This document shows, in pieces, positions 26,170-34,663 of a stretch of 64,000 bases of DNA. Source of the DNA: DASVNK01 sp036383895. Its GTDB lineage: Bacteria; Verrucomicrobiota; Verrucomicrobiia; Limisphaerales; SXQI01. The position numbers were made by a program, and so were the translations under genes. A model generated the notes under the pieces. It searched no databases, was not told the origin of the DNA, and saw only the letters and a list, made by a program, of their open reading frames with translations. Within the stretch, counting starts at the first letter, position 1, and the number at the start of each line of letters is the position of its first letter. The stretch covers positions 1-64,000 of the forward strand of contig DASVNK010000063.1 of the NCBI GenBank assembly GCA_036383895.1, read 5' to 3'.

Positions 26170-27360
26170 ATGTTTAGAAGTTTTTTCTTTGCCGGATTTG
26201 AATGTGCCACGGGTTACAACGCTCGCGGTGAATGGATCGACCAGGTCGCCGCCACGCACCACGATAAGCACGCCGATGAAGATTACGCACGGCTCGGCGA
26301 AGTCGGCATCTACGCCGCGCGCGAAGCCATTCGCTGGCCGCTCGTTGATCGCGGGCACGGAAAATACGATTTCAGCAGCGCCGACCCGTTCATCCACGCC
26401 AGCCGCAAACACGAAATCGAAGTCATTTGGGACCTATTCCACTACGGCTATCCCGATGATCTCGATCTCTTCTCGGAAGATTTTCCGAAGCGCTTCGCAG
26501 ATTACTGCTACACCGCCGCCACTTATCTGTGCGCAAATTCTTACGGCCGCTGCTACTTCACGCCGGTCAATGAGCCTTCCTTCTTTTCCTGGGCCGGGGG
26601 CACCGTTGGTCGATTCGCTCCACACTGCATTGGCAAAGGGGTGGAACTAAAACGCGCCCTTATCAAAGCGGCCATTCAAGGCATCAACGCGATCTGGGCC
26701 GCCGTTCCAAATGCGCGCATCGTCAACGTCGATCCACTCTGCCATGTCGTGCCGCCCTCCGACCGCCCGGAACTTGAGTGGGACGCCGATTGGTTCAACG
26801 CCAACGCTGTCTTCGAATCATGGGACATGCTCGCCGGCAAAGTCATGCCCGACCTTGGCGGCAGCCGAAAACATCTTGATATCGTCGGCATCAATTATTA
26901 CTGGACCAATCAATGGGAACTCGGCCGCGATGAACGCCCCCTCGCCGAAGATGATCCGCGTCGCGCTTCCCTCAGTGCACTCGTCCACCGCGTTCATCAA
27001 CGTTACGGCGGCGAACTCCTCATCACGGAAACCGCCCACGTCGACGACATGCGCCCCAAATGGATGGAATACGTCGCCGACCAAACCGAAATCCTCCTCG
27101 ATCAGGGCGTCCCGCTCAAAGGCGTCTGCCTCTATCCTATCCTCGGCATGCCCGAATGGCATGAACCGACCAAGTGGACCCAAATGGGTCTCTGGGAACT
27201 CTCCCAATGCGAAGACCGCCTCGACCGCGTCATCTGCCAACCCATGCTGGATGCTCTCAAGAAAGCGCAGCGGATTGAACAGCGTGTTCGCTCTCACAAT
27301 TCAAACATCCGCGGCAGGAACCCCCGAAACGCAAGTTCGCCATTACTCGCAATTCGATAA
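26170..27360 (+). CDS. Clan GH-A beta-glycosidase (GH1-like), second of a tandem pair
   Basis: A 396-residue TIM-barrel glycosidase. The acid/base motif is FTPVNEPSFFSW (about 132-143), with GINYYWTNQWE before the nucleophile motif LLITETAHVDDM near residue 290. It starts MFRSFFFAGFECATG, the GH1-like opening. A near-ideal GGAGG precedes ATG 26170 and overlaps the stop of the first glycosidase, so the two are an operon. The pair are diverged paralogues rather than recent duplicates. No signal peptide. Possibly both process the same plant-derived oligosaccharide, but that is inference. Confidence 0.82.
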   Translation: MFRSFFFAGFECATGYNARGEWIDQVAATHHDKHADEDYARLGEVGIYAAREAIRWPLVDRGHGKYDFSSADPFIHASRKHEIEVIWDLFHYGYPDDLDLFSEDFPKRFADYCYTAATYLCANSYGRCYFTPVNEPSFFSWAGGTVGRFAPHCIGKGVELKRALIKAAIQGINAIWAAVPNARIVNVDPLCHVVPPSDRPELEWDADWFNANAVFESWDMLAGKVMPDLGGSRKHLDIVGINYYWTNQWELGRDERPLAEDDPRRASLSALVHRVHQRYGGELLITETAHVDDMRPKWMEYVADQTEILLDQGVPLKGVCLYPILGMPEWHEPTKWTQMGLWELSQCEDRLDRVICQPMLDALKKAQRIEQRVRSHNSNIRGRNPRNASSPLLAIR

Positions 27361-27433
27361 AAAGGATTGAAGCGCGCTGGCAGCCTTTGGCATACTTTAG
27401 TGAGCACAGCGGGCAGAACTCGCCCGGTTGAAT

Positions 27434-27643
27434 ATGAAGATGAAGAAGATCTGTTTGTTGTTATCGCTCCTGTTCTTGGCCATTGGGCTCGGGGCAATGT
27501 TCGCGGGGCACGGCCAGAGCAAGTTTCTGGATATCACCCAGGGGATCGCCAAAGGCCTCGCCGGCGTTTTCTTCATCCTCTATTACATTCTCATGCTGCT
27601 CGGCAAACAACCCTCCGACAAAACCGCCGCCGATCACTATTGA
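27434..27643 (+). CDS. Small membrane protein, unknown
   Basis: A 69-residue protein with two hydrophobic segments (about residues 6-24 and 38-57) and a hydrophilic C-terminus. ATG 27434 is preferred over a TTG two codons upstream; ATG 27440 is also possible. It lies between the second glycosidase and ygfZ, with gaps of 73 and 35 bp. No family recognised; the composition and hydrophobicity pattern support a real protein. Confidence 0.6.
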   Translation: MKMKKICLLLSLLFLAIGLGAMFAGHGQSKFLDITQGIAKGLAGVFFILYYILMLLGKQPSDKTAADHY

Positions 27644-27678
27644 GCATGTTTGATCACCATTGAGCACGATCGCATGGC

Positions 27679-28722
27679 ATGCTTGCCTTGCACGATTTTC
27701 ACGCCGCTCGCGGCGCACAATTCTCCGTTTACAACGGAGCTGAAGCCGTAACATCCTACGGCTCAAGCAAATCCGAATACAACGCCCTCGCCAGCGAGGC
27801 CGCCCTCATCGATCTTAGCTTCCGCAGCCGCATCTGCCTGGTCGGCTCTGACCGGGAGAAATTCCTCCACGGCCAGGTCACAAACGACGTCCAGCGCCTC
27901 AAAGTCGGCGAAGGCACCTACGCCGCCCTCGTCACGCACAAGGGCAAACTCGAAACCGACCTCTTCATCTACAAACTTCAAGACGAGCTGCTCCTCGATT
28001 TTGAACCCGGATTAACTCAGAAAATTACCGATCGCCTCTCCAAATACATCATCGCCGAAGACGTTCAGATTATCGACGTCGCTCCACACTACACCCTTCT
28101 CTCCGTCCAGGGACCGCGCGCCGCGGAAGTGCTCTCACCATTCTTTCCAGAGCTTCCCACGAAAGCTCTGACCTGGACAAAAACCACCTATCCAAATGGC
28201 GATCTCTACCTCATGTCGAACGGCCGTTTCGGCCCACCAGGGTTCGACCTTTTCGTCCCGACCGCCGACACAAACAGCGTCGCCGAGAAACTCGCCTCAT
28301 CAATCAAACCCGCCGGACTCAACGCGTGCGAAATCGCCCGCATTGAAAACGGCATCCCGCGCTTCGGCATCGACATGGACGAATCCAACCTTGCGCCCGA
28401 AGCGCTCCGCGAAAATGCCATCAGCTATGCCAAAGGTTGCTACATCGGCCAGGAAGTGATCGCCCGCATTCGCACCTACGGTCAGGTGGCAAAAGCGCTC
28501 CGCCTCATTCGCTTGCCCGACGAGCCGCAACACCTCCCCACAAAGGCTGAAAAACTTTTCCACAACGCCAAAGAAGTGGGCTTCATCACCAGCAGCACTC
28601 TCTCCCCGAAACACGGCGCTAAAGTCGCTCTCGCCTACGTCCGCAAAGAAGCGAATTCCGTGGGCCAGTCACTGAACGTCGCCACCCCGGAAGGTCCGCT
28701 CGCCACGATCATCAGCGCCTAA
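27679..28722 (+). CDS. ygfZ: YgfZ/GcvT-like folate-binding iron-sulfur maintenance protein
   Basis: A 347-residue member of the YgfZ family, related to the T-protein of glycine cleavage. YgfZ binds tetrahydrofolate and supports Fe-S enzymes such as MiaB. The signature KGCYIGQEVIARIRTYGQV near residues 252-270 is the family hallmark. FLHGQVTNDVQRL and LLSVQGPRA are typical of the N-terminal domain. ATG 27679 is used. It is followed at 28730 by a dispersed repeat copy. Confidence 0.9.
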   Translation: MLALHDFHAARGAQFSVYNGAEAVTSYGSSKSEYNALASEAALIDLSFRSRICLVGSDREKFLHGQVTNDVQRLKVGEGTYAALVTHKGKLETDLFIYKLQDELLLDFEPGLTQKITDRLSKYIIAEDVQIIDVAPHYTLLSVQGPRAAEVLSPFFPELPTKALTWTKTTYPNGDLYLMSNGRFGPPGFDLFVPTADTNSVAEKLASSIKPAGLNACEIARIENGIPRFGIDMDESNLAPEALRENAISYAKGCYIGQEVIARIRTYGQVAKALRLIRLPDEPQHLPTKAEKLFHNAKEVGFITSSTLSPKHGAKVALAYVRKEANSVGQSLNVATPEGPLATIISA

Positions 28723-28729
28723 GGGCTTC

Positions 28730-28762
28730 TTGGTATTTGGAATTTGGCTTTTGGTCATTCCC
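28730..28762. repeat. Dispersed word-like repeat, copy A
   Basis: 33 bases starting TTGGTATTTGG and ending TTTTGGTCATTCCC match 59770-59802 with a single mismatch (A at 28741, C at 59781). Both lie in intergenic sequence. The internal structure repeats the word ATTTGG. Confidence 0.85.
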
Positions 28763-28837
28763 CTCGGGTTCTTCCTCAAGTCACGACCCGCCGTCCCTCA
28801 CCTACCGCCGTCGCGCTTCGCTCATATTTTATGATTG

Positions 28838-29716
28838 GTGAAGGAGCAAGAGAAGGCTGTTGCCGTAATTAGCGCGTTGCCCAGCGCGGGACATCTCTCC
28901 GCCGCTGTACTTTACGTCACCATGGGCTTCCTCGCCGGGCTCCTTGCTCTTGGCATCCGAGGTGAAGCACCGGATGCCCGCGTTGCCGTCCGCGCGCTCT
29001 GGGAACAACCGCTCGGCCCCGCGCTCCTCATCGCAGTCGGGCTCGGCGCGACGTGCCTGGTGATCTGGAGATTGCTGCAGGCCTTCTGGGATCTCGAGGG
29101 TCAAGGCCGCTCATTTATCGGCCTATGCAAACGCTTTCGCTATCTGCTGAGTGCAGCGTTTTACTCTGCCGTTCCAATCTGCGCCTTCCGCATCTTGTTC
29201 CACGTCTCAGTTCCGTCCGGTGAAAAACTCGCCGAAGAAGCCGCCTCGGTTGTGATCCGCTTTCCCTTCGGCTGGTCGATTGTCCTCGGCACTGGAATGG
29301 GGTTTTCCATCGCGGGCTGCTACTATCTCTACCGCATGTGCCGCGGGAATTTCGAAGGCATTTTCCACTGCGAAAAAATGTCGGACCGACAGCGCAAACT
29401 CACCTTCGCCATGGGCCGACTCGGTTGCGCCGCTCGCGGAATCATCTTCCTCGTGATTGGATATTATCTCGTCCTCGCAGGCTGGAATGTCGATCCGCAC
29501 CAGGTGGAAGGCCAAGCCGGTGCGTTGCAGATCATCTCTCGCCAACCGCTTGGACCAATGATGCTCGGCTTTATTGCCATTGGATTGGTGGGCCTCGGCG
29601 CATTCTCCTTCGCCGAAGTTCGTTACGGCAGAATCCCTCGGGAACGCCTCGGTCGCGTGGTCGTTGAATGTCTGGAAAAGTTTCGCCCCAACGAACTCGT
29701 TGATGGCCGGGCCTAA
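28838..29716 (+). CDS. DUF1206 family integral membrane protein
   Basis: A 292-residue inner-membrane protein with six hydrophobic segments arranged as three similar pairs (about 18-40/58-78, 100-122/140-160, 195-215/238-258), the DUF1206 layout. Each repeat has small-residue rich ends such as YVTMGFLAGLLALG and GCAARGIIFLVIGYYLV. GTG 28838 or TTG 28835 are the only plausible starts. It lies downstream of ygfZ and converges with the GT2 gene, whose stop is one base away. Function unknown. Confidence 0.82.
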   Translation: MKEQEKAVAVISALPSAGHLSAAVLYVTMGFLAGLLALGIRGEAPDARVAVRALWEQPLGPALLIAVGLGATCLVIWRLLQAFWDLEGQGRSFIGLCKRFRYLLSAAFYSAVPICAFRILFHVSVPSGEKLAEEAASVVIRFPFGWSIVLGTGMGFSIAGCYYLYRMCRGNFEGIFHCEKMSDRQRKLTFAMGRLGCAARGIIFLVIGYYLVLAGWNVDPHQVEGQAGALQIISRQPLGPMMLGFIAIGLVGLGAFSFAEVRYGRIPRERLGRVVVECLEKFRPNELVDGRA

Positions 29717-30478
29717 TCAGTAATCGTCCGGCCTGCGAGGCTTCCGCCGAAATCCGTTCTGAGCCCACAACCGCCAAACCATCAACAACGCTTCCTCCAC
29801 GATGTTCGTGGACATCTTCGAACGCCCTTGAAACCGATCCGTGAAAATGATGGGCACCTCAGCAACCTTTAACCCTTGCCTCCAAACCTTGTGCGTCATC
29901 TCGATTTGAAAGCTGTAGCCGTTGGAACGGATTTTCTCCAATTCCAGCAATTGAAGCGTCTTGCGCCGAAAACACTTGTAGCCGCCAGTCGGATCACTGA
30001 ACGGCATTCCAGTGATGATCTGCACGTATTTCGCCGCGCCGAGACTGAGAATGAGCCGATTCAGCGGCCAATTGATCACGCGAATTCCATTTGAATACCG
30101 TGAACCGATCACTAGGTCCGCATCCTTCGCTGCCGCTAAGAACGCCGGAATGTCATCAGGATTGTGCGACAGGTCTCCATCCATTTCGAAGACAAATTCA
30201 TACCCGCGCTCAAGCGCCCACAAAAACCCCGCGCAATAGGCTCGGCCTAATCCATCTTTGGTTTTCCGATGAAGCACCTTGACCCTCGAATCCTTCGCCG
30301 CCCATTCATCTGCGATTTCTCCGGTGCCATCCGGTGAACTATCATCCACCACTAAAACATTCAGGCTCACCGGCAGATTCAACAATCGTTGCAGAATCTG
30401 CGGCAAATTCTCCCGCTCGTTGTAGGTCGGGATGATGACCAGTGTTTCTGACCCCATTCGAACGCCGGAAATCTCCAT
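29717..30478 (-). CDS. Polyprenyl-phosphate mannose synthase-like glycosyltransferase (GT2)
   Basis: A 253-residue GT-A glycosyltransferase of the DPM1 type, moving mannose (or similar) from GDP-mannose to a polyprenyl phosphate. Motifs: IIPTYNERENLPQIL, VVDDSSPDGTGEIADEW, the DxD as EMDGDLSHNPDD (about 105-116), GSRYSNG, FSDPTGGYKCFRR, and the C-terminal FTDRFQGRSKMS. No transmembrane tail is present. ATG 30478 is preceded by GGAGGGG, which fixes the start. It follows the prenyl synthase gene direction and is 47 bp from it. Confidence 0.9.
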   Translation of the reverse strand: MEISGVRMGSETLVIIPTYNERENLPQILQRLLNLPVSLNVLVVDDSSPDGTGEIADEWAAKDSRVKVLHRKTKDGLGRAYCAGFLWALERGYEFVFEMDGDLSHNPDDIPAFLAAAKDADLVIGSRYSNGIRVINWPLNRLILSLGAAKYVQIITGMPFSDPTGGYKCFRRKTLQLLELEKIRSNGYSFQIEMTHKVWRQGLKVAEVPIIFTDRFQGRSKMSTNIVEEALLMVWRLWAQNGFRRKPRRPDDY

Positions 30479-30525
30479 GTAAACCCCTCCAGACGCAACG
30501 CCTTTCGCATGGCGCGCTAGTGGAC

Positions 30526-31446
30526 TTACCGGTCTCGTTCCAGCAAATACTTCGCCAATGCTTCGAGTGCGACCGCCTTCCCTTTGAACGGTTTCAATGA
30601 ATCGTACGCCTGGCTCGTCAGCTTCAACGCGATTGCTTTCGACTTCTCCAGTCCTAGAATCGCTGGGTAAGTAGCCTTTTGCGCCGTAACATCTTTTCCC
30701 GCAGTCTTTCCGAGCTGTTCCGTCGTTTGGGTCACATCCAAAATGTCATCAATCACTTGGAACGCGAGCCCGACGTAATATCCGAAATCCGAAAGAGCCT
30801 TCAGTTGCGCCTCTGAACAGTTCGCGCTCATCCCCCCCAACCGAACCGCGCAACGCAGCAGCGCAGAGGTCTTTCGTTCGTGGATGTACTGCAGCTCTTT
30901 CAGCGAGATTCTCTTCCCTTCACCCTCAAGGTCAGCCACTTGCCCGGCGATAAGTTGCAAAGAACCAGATGCCTGGGCGAGTTCCAGCACCATGGTCTGA
31001 TGCGGATACCGTTTGGTTGCCCTGCCTTGAACAACGATTTCGAAAGCCTGAGTCAGCAATCCATCCCCAGCGAGGATGGCGATTCCCTCGCCATAAACTT
31101 TGTGGTTGGTCGGTTTGCCGCGGCGGAAGTCGTCATTGTCCATCGCCGGCAGGTCATCATGGATCAGGGAGTAGGTGTGGATGCACTCTACCGCACAAGC
31201 GAACGGCATCGCATCGGCTCTACTTCCACCGCATGCTTCCGCAGCCGCCAAACAAATCGCCGGCCGCAGCCGTTTGCCACCGGCAAAAAGCGAGTAGCGC
31301 ATCGCTGTATGAATAGTGGACGGCTTTGTTTTTGCCTTGGGCAGGAAACTATCCAGCGCGGCGTTCACCGCATCTGTGGATTCCAGCAAATAAGAACTCA
31401 AATCGAATTCTTTAGCATTTTTGGCAATTCTGCCCGCGACTGACAT
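30526..31446 (-). CDS. ispA: Farnesyl/geranylgeranyl diphosphate synthase family protein
   Basis: A 306-residue trans-prenyl synthase. The two Asp-rich motifs are HDDLPAMDND (about 94-103) and FQVIDDILD (about 225-233). Also present are GGKRLRPAICLAAAE and the RGKPTNHKVYGEGIAILAGDGLL segment, as in IspA-type farnesyl diphosphate synthases. It supplies C15 prenyl units for undecaprenyl phosphate or quinones. The neighbouring GT2 uses polyprenyl phosphate, which may explain their adjacency. Chain length cannot be read from the sequence. Confidence 0.9.
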   Translation of the reverse strand: MSVAGRIAKNAKEFDLSSYLLESTDAVNAALDSFLPKAKTKPSTIHTAMRYSLFAGGKRLRPAICLAAAEACGGSRADAMPFACAVECIHTYSLIHDDLPAMDNDDFRRGKPTNHKVYGEGIAILAGDGLLTQAFEIVVQGRATKRYPHQTMVLELAQASGSLQLIAGQVADLEGEGKRISLKELQYIHERKTSALLRCAVRLGGMSANCSEAQLKALSDFGYYVGLAFQVIDDILDVTQTTEQLGKTAGKDVTAQKATYPAILGLEKSKAIALKLTSQAYDSLKPFKGKAVALEALAKYLLERDR

Positions 31447-31543
31447 GCGGCTGCTTTTAGAAAATCACCTTCTGCGGAGCAAGCGCATTTACCAATTCCC
31501 GACAAATTTGCACGCATCGGGCCTTCTACTAGCTGTTCGAACG

Positions 31544-31563
31544 GAGAAAAGAGCAGTTTTCTC
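31544..31563. repeat. Perfect hairpin in the ispA-ftsH divergent region
   Basis: GAGAAAA (31544-31550), a 6-nt loop GAGCAG, and TTTTCTC (31557-31563). It is flanked by matching CGG/CCG bases with one unpaired base. It lies upstream of both divergent genes, so it is a candidate regulatory site rather than a terminator. Confidence 0.35.
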
Positions 31564-31703
31564 GCTCCGAACGGTTGACTCAAACCGGTTCTGCGCCACC
31601 TTATCGGCGCTGACCCATCGTTCCGGAAAGGCATTGGTCAGCATCGGTTTTGATTTAGCACGCTTCCTGCTCAAGCCCTTCAGGAGCAAAAAACACACGA
31701 GTA

Positions 31704-33479
31704 ATGTCTGATAAATTTAAACGATTCCTGCCCGTTTTGATCGTTGCCTTCGTTGCGGCTCTGGTGCTGCTCTGGCAACCGAACCCGAAAGCTCCGGTCG
31801 AGGAAATCGGCCGCGCGAAGCTCGAGCGATTGATGGAGCAGAAAGCAATCAGTTCGGCAAATCTTACTCCGAAAGCCTACAAAGACATCTACGAAGTCAA
31901 AGGCACCTACCAACGCGGGATGACCAGCCCGAAGGTTGACTTCAGCATTACCACTCACCTTACCGAAGGCCAAATCCAGGCGCTTCTCGACCGGCCCAAT
32001 TCGGGCGTGCAGGTGCCAACCGCCAGTGTCAAAAGCCGATTCATCGAACACGCGGGTACTCTGATCGTGGCGAGCCTTGTTATTTGCCTCTTAATTTATC
32101 ACACCAACATCGGTCGCAGCAAAGGCACCCACAAAGTCCGTCAGCGCCCGAGCATCCGTTTCGCCGACGTTGCTGGAATTGAGGAAGCGAAATCCGAAGT
32201 TCAGGAAGTGATCGATTTTCTCCGCGACCCCGCGAAATACAAGAAACTTGGTGGCAACTTGCCGAAAGGAATCCTTCTCATCGGTCCTCCCGGAACCGGC
32301 AAAACGATGCTAGCCCGCGCGATGGCTGGCGAAGCAAACGCACATTTCTTCAGCGCGAGCGGCAGTGATTTCAATGAAATGTATGTCGGCGTCGGCGCAA
32401 AACGTGTCCGCGATCTCTTCCGCCAGGCCCGGTCGCAAAAGCCCGCCATCATCTTCATCGACGAAATCGACTGTCTCGGAAAGAACCGCAAGACCGACCA
32501 GAACGGTGAAATGCAGCAGACGAACAATGCTCTGCTCACGGAAATGGATGGCTTCGACAGCTCCGAAGGCGTGATCGTCGTCGCCGCGACGAATCGTCCT
32601 GAAGACCTCGATGAAGCATTGCTTCGCCCCGGCCGTTTCGATCGCAAAGTTTTTGTGCCGCTTCCCGATGCGAAAGGTCGCCGAGCGATTCTGCAATCTC
32701 ACGGCCGCAAAGCGCCGATTCATGCTCCTGAGTACGCTCTTCAGGTGCTCGCCCAGACCACGGTTGGTATGTCGGGGGCCGAGCTGGCGAACGTCATCAA
32801 CGAAGCGGCCATCATCAGCGCGCAGAAAAAGAATACGCACATCAGTCTCACTGAACTGGAAGAAGCGCGCGACAAAGTGCGGTTCGGTAAAGAGCGTCGG
32901 TCAATGATTCTTCAGGCCGATGAACGTCGGGTGGTTGCCTATCACGAAGCCGGTCACGCGGTGGTGCATCTCCAAATGACACAGCTTCCGGAGTTGCACA
33001 AAGTCAGCATCATTCCCCGCGGGCAGGCGCTCGGCACCACGACAACCATGCCGCGCGAAGACCAGAACATTCACAGCCGCAAGTTTCTCGTCGAACAGCT
33101 CGCCGTTCTCATGGGCGGACGCGCTGCGGAAAATATCTTCATCGGTGACATGACCAACGGCGCGAATGGCGATTTGGATTCCGCGAAAAATATCGCGCGG
33201 AAAATGATTCATGACTGGGGCATGGGTAAGAAACTTTACTACGAGCCCAGCCGCGATGATGCCGAACGCGAAATCAATTCGCTCCTCGAAGATGCGATGA
33301 AAACCGCGCACGAGATCATGCACAAGTTCCGAAAGGAAACTGAACTGCTCGCGGAAAAACTGCTGACGGATGAGACGTTGACCCGCGAAGAGGTTCTCCA
33401 GCTTTTTGGCCAAAGCCCGGCCGAAGAATCAGGCAGCTCGGACCCAACATCCGCCACATCGGAATTAGCAGCCGCGTGA
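31704..33479 (+). CDS. FtsH-like ATP-dependent zinc metalloprotease, divergent paralogue
   Basis: A 591-residue membrane AAA+ protease. Two membrane segments (about 8-25 and 112-134) flank an 85-residue periplasmic part. The AAA module has Walker A GPPGTGKT, Walker B IIFIDEIDCLG and the SRH ending RPGRFDR. The peptidase has HEAGHAV and, as third ligand region, GDLDSA. The pore motif, normally FVG, is YVG, with DFNEMY in place of DFVEMF. It is shorter than many FtsH proteins and differs enough to be an accessory copy rather than the housekeeping FtsH. A terminator follows at 33509. Confidence 0.88.
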   Translation: MSDKFKRFLPVLIVAFVAALVLLWQPNPKAPVEEIGRAKLERLMEQKAISSANLTPKAYKDIYEVKGTYQRGMTSPKVDFSITTHLTEGQIQALLDRPNSGVQVPTASVKSRFIEHAGTLIVASLVICLLIYHTNIGRSKGTHKVRQRPSIRFADVAGIEEAKSEVQEVIDFLRDPAKYKKLGGNLPKGILLIGPPGTGKTMLARAMAGEANAHFFSASGSDFNEMYVGVGAKRVRDLFRQARSQKPAIIFIDEIDCLGKNRKTDQNGEMQQTNNALLTEMDGFDSSEGVIVVAATNRPEDLDEALLRPGRFDRKVFVPLPDAKGRRAILQSHGRKAPIHAPEYALQVLAQTTVGMSGAELANVINEAAIISAQKKNTHISLTELEEARDKVRFGKERRSMILQADERRVVAYHEAGHAVVHLQMTQLPELHKVSIIPRGQALGTTTTMPREDQNIHSRKFLVEQLAVLMGGRAAENIFIGDMTNGANGDLDSAKNIARKMIHDWGMGKKLYYEPSRDDAEREINSLLEDAMKTAHEIMHKFRKETELLAEKLLTDETLTREEVLQLFGQSPAEESGSSDPTSATSELAAA

Positions 33480-33508
33480 GGTAAACTCCTCCCCTCACAT
33501 AGAAAAGC

Positions 33509-33540
33509 AGCGGCCCCACTACCAGGGGCCGCTTTTTATT
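33509..33540 (+). terminator. Rho-independent terminator after the ftsH-like gene
   Basis: AGCGGCCCC (33509-33517), 7-nt loop, GGGGCCGCT (33525-33533), then TTTTTATT overlapping the end of the stem. Nine base pairs, GC-rich, 30 bp after the stop: a textbook terminator. Confidence 0.92.
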
Positions 33541-33592
33541 GCCATTGAGCCGAGTTGCGGAATCCCGCGCTTCGGCTGATTCTATTCTGGGA

Positions 33593-34663
33593 ATGAAAGG
33601 AATCGCTGAACGGAAAAAGGCGAGTGATGCGAAACGCAAGGCCACCTCCAAGTCCGCTCCGAGGCGCCAATCCTCGCTCGAGAACCTACCGTCCAGTTCC
33701 CTGAAGTTTGTCGAGCCGATGAAGGCCCGCCTTTCCGAGATATTGCCGACTTCCGAAGACTGGGTTTATGAAATCAAGTTCGATGGCTTTCGCGGGCTCG
33801 CTCTCAAAAACGGATCGGAGGTTCGGCTCATCTCACGCAACAACCGCGAACTCGGACCGAAATTTCCTGGAGTTATCTCTGCACTACGCAAGCTTCCGTG
33901 CGAGAAGCTGCTACTGGATGGAGAGTTGGTCGCGCTGGATGAACAAGGGCGCTCGTCTTTTCAATTGCTGCAAGGCGGCGGCGAAGTGGCAAGCGACAGT
34001 GCCGGATTGTTCTTCTACGTCTTCGACATTCTGAACTTAAACGGCCGCGACACGACTGCCTTGCCGCTGATGAAACGAAAGGCGCTCCTTCAGATCTTGA
34101 TCAAAGGCCAGTCCGACTGTATCCGCTACTCCGACGTCTTGAACGGCGACATCGAAGAACTCAGCGCGGTGATGAAGCCGATGGGCCTCGAAGGATTGAT
34201 CGCCAAGAAGCGCAATTCCAAATACGAAATCGGGGCGCGCAGCGGTTCATGGATCAAGTTCAAATGGGCGCACGAACAGGAATTTGTCATTGGCGGCTAC
34301 ACCGACCCGGAAGGATCACGTCCGTTCTTCGGCTCTGTATTGGTCGGTTACTATGAAGCCTCGAAACTGATCTTCGCAGCGAAAGTCGGCACAGGTTTCA
34401 ACACAAAGCTGCTCGAGTCGCTCTATAAGCGTTTCCAGAAACTTCGCACCACCGAATGCCCATTCGCCAATCTTCCGGAGCGCGGCGGCGTAATCGGCCC
34501 ATCACAAATGCGTTTCTGTAAATGGACCGAACCGATGTTGGTTTGCCAGGTTCGCTTCACCGAATGGACCCGTGACGGCCATCTCCGCCAACCTGTTTTC
34601 CTCGGACTGCGCGAGGACAAAGATCCGCGCGAGGTGGTAAAAGAAGTTCCAGCCCTTGCTTAA
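33593..34663 (+). CDS. ATP-dependent DNA ligase (LigD ligase-domain type)
   Basis: A 356-residue ligase that would seal DNA nicks with ATP. ATG 33593 starts a basic, Lys/Ser-rich N-terminal tail of about 45 residues. The nucleotidyltransferase domain has EIKFDGFRG (motif I, catalytic Lys), LLDGELVALD (motif III), FYVFDILNLNG, GLEGLIAKK (motif IV) and WIKFKW (motif V). The OB domain contains FVIGGYTDPEGSRPFFGSVLVG and the C-terminal TEWTRDGHLRQPVFLGLRED. These match the ligase module of bacterial NHEJ LigD. No Ku, polymerase or phosphoesterase domain is present. It overlaps the convergent gene by 4 bp. Confidence 0.92.
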   Translation: MKGIAERKKASDAKRKATSKSAPRRQSSLENLPSSSLKFVEPMKARLSEILPTSEDWVYEIKFDGFRGLALKNGSEVRLISRNNRELGPKFPGVISALRKLPCEKLLLDGELVALDEQGRSSFQLLQGGGEVASDSAGLFFYVFDILNLNGRDTTALPLMKRKALLQILIKGQSDCIRYSDVLNGDIEELSAVMKPMGLEGLIAKKRNSKYEIGARSGSWIKFKWAHEQEFVIGGYTDPEGSRPFFGSVLVGYYEASKLIFAAKVGTGFNTKLLESLYKRFQKLRTTECPFANLPERGGVIGPSQMRFCKWTEPMLVCQVRFTEWTRDGHLRQPVFLGLREDKDPREVVKEVPALA

